DNA from: Candidatus Delongbacteria bacterium
GTDB lineage: Bacteria; Delongbacteria; UBA4055
Assembly (NCBI GenBank): GCA_027858795.1
Contig: JAQICF010000201.1
Location: 1 to 15,550, forward strand
Direction of reading: 5' to 3'
Length of the DNA: 15,550 nt
Within the stretch, counting starts at the first letter, position 1. The number at the start of each line of letters is the position of its first letter. Below are positions 7,434-13,775 of the stretch, one piece after another. The translations under genes and the position numbers were made by a program. The notes beneath the pieces were generated by a model. It was not told the DNA's origin, did no database searches, and saw only the letters and a list, made by a program, of their open reading frames with translations.

Positions 7434-10334
7434 TTAGTCTATCCAATCAAGTAAAGAATCATCTGTCGATTCATCCACTTTGTCTGCATTTTTTTTATCT
7501 TCTTCACTTTTCTCAGGTTCTATATCACTCCACTGATCATTCTCAGTAGAAAGTATCTTTTTACTATCGGTATTTGAGAATAATTCATTTACATCATCTT
7601 CTGTGAAAGATTCTTCCTCTACTGCAGATTGTTCTGAAAGTGAATCACCGCTTTTAGTATCATCATCTTCTTTTATCCTCATGATATCTTCATCCGTTAA
7701 GTATTCACTTCTGTCGATAATAAATTCTGATTTACCTATCTCATCAAGATCTTCATCAAAAGATTGACTCTCTTGAACTGAAGAATCCTCCATAGATATA
7801 TTATCAAATTCATCATCATCGGTAATATTTTCGAATGATTTTTCAATATCTGCTTCTGTTTGTTCCTCAGTATTATCATCCTCTTCTTCAATCTTAGATT
7901 CAGTTGGTGTTAAGCTGTCAAATACATCCTCATTCTCACTATCTGTTGTTTCTAATTCTTCTATAGCTTCCTCTGATTCAACAACTCCTTCGTTTGTTTC
8001 TTCTTTAGCTTGAGGTTCTTTAATTTCTTCAACTACTTCATCAGAAAAGGCATCTTCTTGAATTACTTGAGGTTCTTCATCCTCTTCTTCAATCTTAGAT
8101 TCAGTTGGTGTTAGACTGTCAAATACATCCTCATCCTCACTATCTGCTGTTTCTAATTCTTCTGTAGTCTTCTCTGATTCTACAACTTCTTCATTTGTTT
8201 CTTCTTGAGCTTGAGGTTTTTTAATTTCTTCAACTACTTCTTCAGAAACAGGTTCTTCTTGAATTACTTCAGGTTCTTCATCCTCTTCTTCGATCTTAGA
8301 CCCAGTTGAAGATATCTCTGACAATACGGTTTTAGTATCATCGTCAAATTCTTCAATATATGAATTAACTTTTTCTTCATCAGTTAATTCTTCTTCCTTG
8401 CTTTCTTCAATATTAAGAGAATTGTCTTGTAAATCATTATCTTCACTGGCTTTTTTCTCTGCTGATTCTAGAACTTCCATTTCTCTTTCAAGAAATTCTT
8501 TATTCTCCCTCTCCTCTTCCGCTTCATTATCTTCAAAAGATTCCGTTTTTGATTCTGTGCCCAGTTCATTAGCAAGATCTTTACTTGTAACTGTCTCCAT
8601 TTCGGATCTTTGCAAAATATCATCAGCATCTTCTTGAATTTTTTCAACATTAAAAACTTCGCTTGGATCTAAGGTTTCACTATCCCCTGACTTTTTAGAA
8701 TCAAAAACATCGTTAACCATGTTAGCGCCATCTTCTTCGTTTGGCGAATTTTCGGTACCAAGAACATCATCAAAGTTACCGTCAGCAAAAGAATTTGTGG
8801 CTAAATACTCTCTTCTTCTTGGGAACATATTGTTGATCTGCCCAGCTTTCTGTCTTACTTGATCTCCGGAAAGCTCACCTTCTCTTGTTATCTTTATGGC
8901 ACTTTTTTTACCTGTATCAGGATCTTTTGCTGTGGCATGGATTATACCATTTACGTCATATTCATAATTGAAAATAATCGGTTGTCCTGCATCTTTTGGT
9001 GGAAAATTTAAAGTAGTTGTACCAATAGTTGTACAAAATTCAGGATCTGGATCCTCTCCCTGAATTACAATCATTTTTACTTGAGATTGTTTAGGGATGG
9101 AGGTATAAAATATCTGGCTTTTCCGAACCGGTATTTTACTGTTTTTAGGAATAACAACTGCATTTCTTTTATTATCAAACTCATCAAGAGTAATAGCTCC
9201 AAAACTATGAGCAGTAACATCGGAAATATTAATAGCTCCATATTTCATACGAACCATTGCATTTACTTCTTGATCACTTTCATCTTTTGCGGACAGAATA
9301 CCTGCCTGTATTGCCGCTCCAAGTGCCACAGCCTCGTCAGGATTGATTTGTGACGATGGTTTTTGACCGGTAACTCTAGTTATCATATCGTGCACTGCAG
9401 GCATTCTTGTTGATCCACCTACTAACAATACTTGATCAATATTTTCCCACTCAAGATCAGCATCTGTCATTACTGCATTTATCAATAATTCGGTTCTAGT
9501 AACAAAATCGGCTACTAAATCAGCAAACAACTTTCTTGTAATGGTTAATTTTGTAGACTTACCTGCAGCTGAGAGATATACAGTTGTACTAATTTTACTG
9601 GAAAGGACTTTCTTTGCATTTTCAGATTTTAATCTTAGATCCTGCTTAAAAACTGGATCTTCAAATAAATCTATTTCATGTTGCTGTTTAAATTTTTCAT
9701 TAATATAAACCATTAATTTTTCATCAAAATTATCACCACCTAGTTGCCTGTCTCCGTCACTGGCGATCACATCAAAGTTACCTTCGTTTAATTGCATAAT
9801 AGTTACATCAAAAGTTCCACCACCAAGATCGTAAACCATGATCTTTTGCTCAATTTTTTTATCCAAACCATATGTTAATGCAGCAGCCGTAGGCTCATTT
9901 ATAATTTGTAGAACATTTACTCCGGATACTTTACCTGCATCAATAGTTGCCTTTCTTTGTTTATCGTTAAAATAAGCTGGTACTGTTATCACAACATCTG
10001 TAATAGTCTCATTTAGATACTGTTCCGCATCATCAATCAGTTTTCTTAATATCATTGCTGAAATATCTTCTGGAGTATATTCTGTTCCATTATTTGTAAA
10101 GTGAAAGTCTGACGATCCTATATGTGCTTTAATTGAAGAAACTGTTTTATCCGGCTCTGCAACGGAAGATTGCTTTGCTATACTACCGACAATAGTTTGA
10201 TCATCATCAAATAGAACTACTGAAGGTGTTATTCTTTCACCTTCTTTATTAGGAATAATTTCAGCTTTGCCAAATTCATTAACTAATGCTATTGCGGAAT
10301 TTGTTGTCCCAAGATCAATTCCAATCAGTTTCAT
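7434..10334 (-). CDS. DnaK-like Hsp70 with acidic repeat tail in place of a recognisable helical lid
   Basis: This Hsp70-family ATPase has 966 residues, against about 640 for ordinary DnaK. The nucleotide-binding domain (1 to about 365) is complete: IGIDLGTTNS (phosphate 1), VPAYFND, INEPTAAALTYGL, VYDLGGGTFDVT (phosphate 2) and LLVGGSTRMPAV (adenosine). A substrate-binding beta-domain follows (about 373-490, DVTAHSFG to IKITREGELS). The interdomain linker reads GAINISDVT rather than the usual VLLLDVT. No lid-like helical domain is recognisable after about 490. Instead the protein ends in a long Glu/Asp/Ser/Thr-rich, probably disordered tail with a 67-residue tandem repeat and a DWID terminus. 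It is probably cytoplasmic, because no signal peptide is seen. GGAGG lies before ATG 10334. GrpE-like and J-like genes directly precede it. It is more likely a specialised paralogue than the housekeeping DnaK. Confidence 0.93.
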   Translation of the reverse strand: MKLIGIDLGTTNSAIALVNEFGKAEIIPNKEGERITPSVVLFDDDQTIVGSIAKQSSVAEPDKTVSSIKAHIGSSDFHFTNNGTEYTPEDISAMILRKLIDDAEQYLNETITDVVITVPAYFNDKQRKATIDAGKVSGVNVLQIINEPTAAALTYGLDKKIEQKIMVYDLGGGTFDVTIMQLNEGNFDVIASDGDRQLGGDNFDEKLMVYINEKFKQQHEIDLFEDPVFKQDLRLKSENAKKVLSSKISTTVYLSAAGKSTKLTITRKLFADLVADFVTRTELLINAVMTDADLEWENIDQVLLVGGSTRMPAVHDMITRVTGQKPSSQINPDEAVALGAAIQAGILSAKDESDQEVNAMVRMKYGAINISDVTAHSFGAITLDEFDNKRNAVVIPKNSKIPVRKSQIFYTSIPKQSQVKMIVIQGEDPDPEFCTTIGTTTLNFPPKDAGQPIIFNYEYDVNGIIHATAKDPDTGKKSAIKITREGELSGDQVRQKAGQINNMFPRRREYLATNSFADGNFDDVLGTENSPNEEDGANMVNDVFDSKKSGDSETLDPSEVFNVEKIQEDADDILQRSEMETVTSKDLANELGTESKTESFEDNEAEEERENKEFLEREMEVLESAEKKASEDNDLQDNSLNIEESKEEELTDEEKVNSYIEEFDDDTKTVLSEISSTGSKIEEEDEEPEVIQEEPVSEEVVEEIKKPQAQEETNEEVVESEKTTEELETADSEDEDVFDSLTPTESKIEEEDEEPQVIQEDAFSDEVVEEIKEPQAKEETNEGVVESEEAIEELETTDSENEDVFDSLTPTESKIEEEDDNTEEQTEADIEKSFENITDDDEFDNISMEDSSVQESQSFDEDLDEIGKSEFIIDRSEYLTDEDIMRIKEDDDTKSGDSLSEQSAVEEESFTEDDVNELFSNTDSKKILSTENDQWSDIEPEKSEEDKKNADKVDESTDDSLLDWID
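7878..8300 (-). repeat. 201-bp in-frame tandem repeat in the Hsp70 tail
   Basis: Two full copies (7878-8078 and 8079-8279) and a third partial copy (8280-8300) repeat with an exact 201-bp period, which is 67 codons. Each starts in protein order with SKIEEED and closes with EDVFDSLTPTE (S679, S746, S813). The copies are very similar but differ at scattered bases, so this looks like a duplication that has aged rather than an assembly artefact. The repeat encodes acidic, probably unstructured protein. Confidence 0.9.
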
Positions 10335-10418
10335 TTACATCCTCCAAAAAATATGCTAAAAACATTGATTTATTATTTTATTGAATTAAGAAATCATATC
10401 TGAATCATTTACCACGAT

Positions 10419-10958
10419 CTATTTATTTTGAATCAGTTTTCTTCTTGCCTGAGAAATTATAGCCAACATTTCTTCTGCCTCATATCTCATCTTAATATTT
10501 GGAGAATTTATCCTTGTTCTCCATTTTCTAAACTCTAAATTTATTCGTTCCGTAATCTCCTCAATGCTTGAATCCGAGTCTATTCTTAAAGCCTTATAAT
10601 AAAATCTTTCATCTCTCTCTTCATTTGATTTGATATTAAGAATATTCGCGCTTTCGGATGAAAGTGTCTTATTTACAGCTGTATCTTTTTTCTTCTTCTT
10701 TTCTTCTGCTTCATTTTGTATATGAGCAATTCTCTTTATCACAATTTTTAAATTGTGCTGAGCATCTGTGTTTTCAGGATCGAAGGATAATGCTTTTTCA
10801 AAAAATTTCTTACTATTTTCATATTCTTCTCTTTTATAGTAAGCAACAGCCTTTTTGTATTCCATTAGGCTCTTTTTCTTCTTCATTTCATCCAAATGAG
10901 AAGGTTTATTTTTTTTTGAAGATAATTTATCTGATAATTTTGAAAATAGTGATGTCAT
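10419..10958 (-). CDS. TPR protein with degenerate J-like domain (HPD replaced by SPN)
   Basis: The protein has 179 residues. A lysine-rich N-terminus is followed by one clear tetratricopeptide repeat (about 34-67, AVAYYKREEYENSKKFFEKA), a charged linker, and a C-terminal helical domain (about 118-176). That domain reads like a J-domain: RFYYKALRI matches the opening DYYxxLGV, then a helix IEEITERINLEFRKW, a loop, and a helix AEEMLAIISQARRKL. At the loop where DnaJ proteins have HPD, the residues are SPN (152-154), with the proline kept. HPD is needed for ordinary stimulation of Hsp70 ATPase, so this protein may bind its Hsp70 without classic activation. It starts 8 bp after the GrpE-like gene and precedes the Hsp70 gene by 84 bp. 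The J-like assignment is by pattern and gene context and is only moderately sure. Confidence 0.75.
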   Translation of the reverse strand: MTSLFSKLSDKLSSKKNKPSHLDEMKKKKSLMEYKKAVAYYKREEYENSKKFFEKALSFDPENTDAQHNLKIVIKRIAHIQNEAEEKKKKKDTAVNKTLSSESANILNIKSNEERDERFYYKALRIDSDSSIEEITERINLEFRKWRTRINSPNIKMRYEAEEMLAIISQARRKLIQNK

Positions 10959-10966
10959 AATTCTAC

Positions 10967-11788
10967 CTAATTTGAAACATATTTGTAAATTTGTACTATC
11001 TCAGGTCTTATTATTGATTCCCCTTTTTTAAAACCCTCTTTTAAAACTATCTTTATTGTATTGTCCTTATCATTTTCGGTTGTCTCAATCTTTTCAATTG
11101 CATTACTTTTCTCTGCGTTAAATCTTTCACCTACCAAACTTTTTTCTATCGGTGTTATGTCGTTCCTATATAAAATCTCAAGTAATTCATCCTTGAAAGT
11201 AAGCATGCTATCCGACTGACCAACATTTTCTGATATTTTACAATGTTCAATATCAGAAGTGATTCTGTCGTAAAACAATAGTAAATCTTGAACAAAAGGT
11301 TTCATTGCTGAATCTATAAAATTTCTTTTGTAAGAATCTAATTGAGAATATAACTCCTCAAATGCTTTTTCTTTTACTTCATCTGTAGTAATCTTTTCTT
11401 TAAACATGTCTGAGACTCTATTTATTCCTTCCTCAGTTTCAAATTTGAATAAAAGTATATTATTTTGCATTTTTTGAAGAGATTGTAATACCTCATTTTT
11501 ATTACTGAATAACATTTCGTTTATATTCAACACTTTGTCTTCGATCTTCTTTATCCGAACATCCAAATTTTCTTTGATCTCATCCATTTGAGAATTTAAT
11601 CTATCACTTTGCTCAACAACATCTTCTTTGATCTCTTCATCGTCACTATCAATTAAATTATCATCAGAATAAAGACCTGAATCATTTAATTCTTCTATGA
11701 TATCGTCAAAATAATAATCTGAGTTAAATATCTCTGATTTCATATCTCTAAGTTCGTTTTTGCTGAATTCTTTATCGTTTTGCATCAT
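10967..11788 (-). CDS. GrpE-like nucleotide exchange factor with long N-terminal extension
   Basis: The protein has 273 residues, against about 190 for typical GrpE. The C-terminal half carries the GrpE pattern: a helix with ELYSQLDSYKRNF, then KPFVQDLLLFYDRI, ending in IKIVLKEGFKKGESIIRPEI, which matches the family signature (V..GY..G..VLRPA.V). GrpE proteins open the Hsp70 nucleotide-binding domain to release ADP. The first about 60 residues are acidic (DSDDEEIKEDVVEQ), and about 60-130 form a predicted coiled coil, as in the GrpE dimer stalk. It lies 25 bp after ompA and 8 bp before the J-like gene, with the Hsp70 beyond, so it is most likely the exchange factor for that Hsp70. AAGGA lies six bases before ATG 11788; a second ATG follows at once, and the first is preferred. 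Confidence 0.85.
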   Translation of the reverse strand: MMQNDKEFSKNELRDMKSEIFNSDYYFDDIIEELNDSGLYSDDNLIDSDDEEIKEDVVEQSDRLNSQMDEIKENLDVRIKKIEDKVLNINEMLFSNKNEVLQSLQKMQNNILLFKFETEEGINRVSDMFKEKITTDEVKEKAFEELYSQLDSYKRNFIDSAMKPFVQDLLLFYDRITSDIEHCKISENVGQSDSMLTFKDELLEILYRNDITPIEKSLVGERFNAEKSNAIEKIETTENDKDNTIKIVLKEGFKKGESIIRPEIVQIYKYVSN

Positions 11789-11813
11789 TATAGATCCTTA
11801 AAAACTTAATTAT

Positions 11814-13571
11814 TTATGGTGAATTCGAAATCACTCTAAATTCTATTCTTCTGTTTTTAGCTCTTCCTTCTTTGCTCTTATTAGATGCAACAGGGATCTC
11901 CTCGCCAAATCCAACAGCTTTGATATTAGATCTGGAAACATGAAGTTGCTCAATTAAATAAGTGTAAACAGCCTCAGCTCTTTTTTGTGATAATTTTAAA
12001 TTATAAGCAGCACTTCCTTGGCTATCAGTATGACCTTCAATTTGAATTACGATATTAGGATTATCTATAAATATTCTCTTAACCTTATTCAAAGTAGGGA
12101 AAGAATTTGTAGTTAATTCAGCCTTTCCTGTTTTGAAGTATATGTTATCTAATACAATTCTTTCATCCTTCTTAAGAATAATTGCATCTGGGCACCCATC
12201 TTCATCTTCAAAACCATTCAAAGACTCGGCCTGGTTAGGACATTTATCCAAAGTGTCTTTAATACCATCTTTGTCATTATCAAATTCAGGGCAACCATCC
12301 TGATCTTCAAATCCATCAAGATCCTCTGGCTCATTTGGACACTTATCTGTTGCATCAAGGATACCGTCATCATCATTATCCAACTCTGGACAACCATCCA
12401 TATCTTCGTAACCATCCATATCTTCAGGTTCGTTTGGACACTTATCATCAATATCCTTTATGCCATCTTTGTCATTATCATCTTCTGGACATCCATCTTC
12501 ATCCTCAAATCCGTCAAGATCTTCAGCTATGTTCGGACACTTATCAGCAATATCTTTCACTCCATCCTTATCATTATCATCTTCCGGACATCCATCAATA
12601 TCTTCAAATCCATCAAAATCTTCTGGTATCTTAGGACATTTATCTAATTTATCAGTGATCCCGTCTTTATCTGCATCTAAAGAAACAACCAGTCTAGTTG
12701 TAGAAAAACCAACAAATGCTTGCCACTTCGGAGACTCTTCATTAAGACCACCAAAACCACCGTATGTTAAATAGTAAAACTCTCCAAGCTCATGTCTCAA
12801 TCCACCACCTAATCTCTGTGGGAAAAGATTTCTGTGAGTAAGATTTAGTTCATATTCAGCATCATATTCAAAAAACAATTTTGTATATTTTGAAGTTCTA
12901 GAATCAAAACCAACTCCTAAAGTAAAAATATCGGGAAGGTCTGTAGAATATCTAAGAACATATCCTGTATTCAGCATAAAATTAAATTTATCATTTCCAA
13001 TAGCTGTTAAAAGCTTAGCACCACCACTTATCTTGTTGTTGTATAGCAACTCGTCACTAAAATTTCTATGATCGTAATAATACCCACCGTTGTTAACTAT
13101 ATCTGAGAATTGTTTATCTAATTTATCATAAACTGGTAGATTAACAAAGAAATAAGCTCCAAATTTGAGCAATCCTTTATTCTTGAATGTGTATTTAAAA
13201 CCAAGTTCGTAATTATTTATTTCTGCTAGAGTAAATTTTAAACTATCTGTCCCAATTGCTCTTGTATCGTAAGCAAAAGATAATTTAGTACTGAGATCCA
13301 ACCTTTCAGTTAAACCGTAGGATAAAGCAAAATGTGAAGTTGTTTGAAAATAATCTGATAATGAAATTGATGTCACAATATTATCAGAGATAGTTGAACT
13401 TGTACCTAAAATCGAATTTAAGCTGATAGAAAGAAAACCATAACCGTTGGTTGAAGCATCCAAAAGTTTTATATATCCTTTTTGTCCATTTATTGAAACC
13501 TTTGAAAATGATAGTGATGAAATAATCACCATCAAAATAATTATTATCTTTTTTGTTTTATATAATTTCAT
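11814..13571 (-). CDS. OmpA-family outer-membrane protein with five thrombospondin type 3 repeats
   Basis: The 585-residue precursor has a Sec signal peptide (MKLYKTKKIIIILMVIISSL, cleavage likely near residue 23). Residues about 25-295 alternate aromatic and polar residues in strand-like stretches, as expected of an outer-membrane beta-barrel. Residues 299-463 are five 33-residue Asp-rich TSP3 units of the form DNDKDGIKDxxDKCPN, a calcium-binding spacer. Residues about 470-585 form an OmpA C-terminal domain, with IEGHTDSQGSAAYN and NRRIEFRV, which binds peptidoglycan. The protein should therefore tie the outer membrane to the cell wall. It follows a promoter-like region and leads the GrpE-like/J-like/Hsp70 run, with only 25 bp to the next gene. 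The ribosome binding site is modest (GGA before ATG 13571). Confidence 0.95.
   Translation of the reverse strand: MKLYKTKKIIIILMVIISSLSFSKVSINGQKGYIKLLDASTNGYGFLSISLNSILGTSSTISDNIVTSISLSDYFQTTSHFALSYGLTERLDLSTKLSFAYDTRAIGTDSLKFTLAEINNYELGFKYTFKNKGLLKFGAYFFVNLPVYDKLDKQFSDIVNNGGYYYDHRNFSDELLYNNKISGGAKLLTAIGNDKFNFMLNTGYVLRYSTDLPDIFTLGVGFDSRTSKYTKLFFEYDAEYELNLTHRNLFPQRLGGGLRHELGEFYYLTYGGFGGLNEESPKWQAFVGFSTTRLVVSLDADKDGITDKLDKCPKIPEDFDGFEDIDGCPEDDNDKDGVKDIADKCPNIAEDLDGFEDEDGCPEDDNDKDGIKDIDDKCPNEPEDMDGYEDMDGCPELDNDDDGILDATDKCPNEPEDLDGFEDQDGCPEFDNDKDGIKDTLDKCPNQAESLNGFEDEDGCPDAIILKKDERIVLDNIYFKTGKAELTTNSFPTLNKVKRIFIDNPNIVIQIEGHTDSQGSAAYNLKLSQKRAEAVYTYLIEQLHVSRSNIKAVGFGEEIPVASNKSKEGRAKNRRIEFRVISNSP
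12183..12677 (-). repeat. Five 99-bp tandem repeats coding for TSP3 units
   Basis: Five in-frame units of 33 codons begin at residues 299, 332, 365, 398 and 431 of the OmpA-like protein. Each carries an Asp-rich DxDxDG calcium-type loop and two cysteines in the pattern KCP...GCP. The copies have diverged in sequence but keep constant length. Confidence 0.9.
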
Positions 13572-13655
13572 TTTGCATCCATTATCTTTATGTTTTCTGT
13601 ACCGTTTGTTTTCAAATAATATAGCACAATTATATATACTATTTTCAATAGATTA

Positions 13656-13684
13656 AAATTAACCTCAGCTTAAGCTAAAGTCAA
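13656..13684 (-). promoter_or_regulatory. Predicted promoter with internal palindrome, upstream of ompA and the chaperone genes
   Basis: On the minus strand TTGACT (13684-13679) is separated by 17 bases from TAATTT (13661-13656). The -35 box matches five of six consensus bases, the -10 box only three. A perfect 10-bp palindrome, AGCTTAAGCT (13667-13676), lies within the spacer, where a repressor would block RNA polymerase. A second option downstream is TTGAAA with TATATT at a long 19-base spacing (about 13620-13650). The rest of the 204-bp gap between the MutS-like gene and ompA shows no gene and no convincing terminator. Confidence 0.4.
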
Positions 13685-13775
13685 GATTAAAATTCTCTTA
13701 TATTTGAATAGTTCTTCTGTTTATGGATTATTGAAAAATAAAGTAACTTAGAATTAAAGAAAACTATCTACTGAC

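Noticed and set aside
7878..8300. Regular repeats considered as a CRISPR-like or mobile repeat array
   Set aside because: The period is exactly 67 codons, stays in frame and continues the acidic protein composition. There are no spacers between copies.
8398..8637. Plus-strand open frame of 79 codons, serine-rich
   Set aside because: It is the antisense of the acidic Hsp70 tail; Glu/Asp codons read backwards give Ser/Leu-rich frames. No ribosome binding site supports it.
12335..12774. Plus-strand open frames rich in His/Tyr/Leu or Ser/Pro opposite the OmpA gene
   Set aside because: They are shadows of the Asp-rich TSP3 repeats on the other strand and have low-complexity repeat composition.
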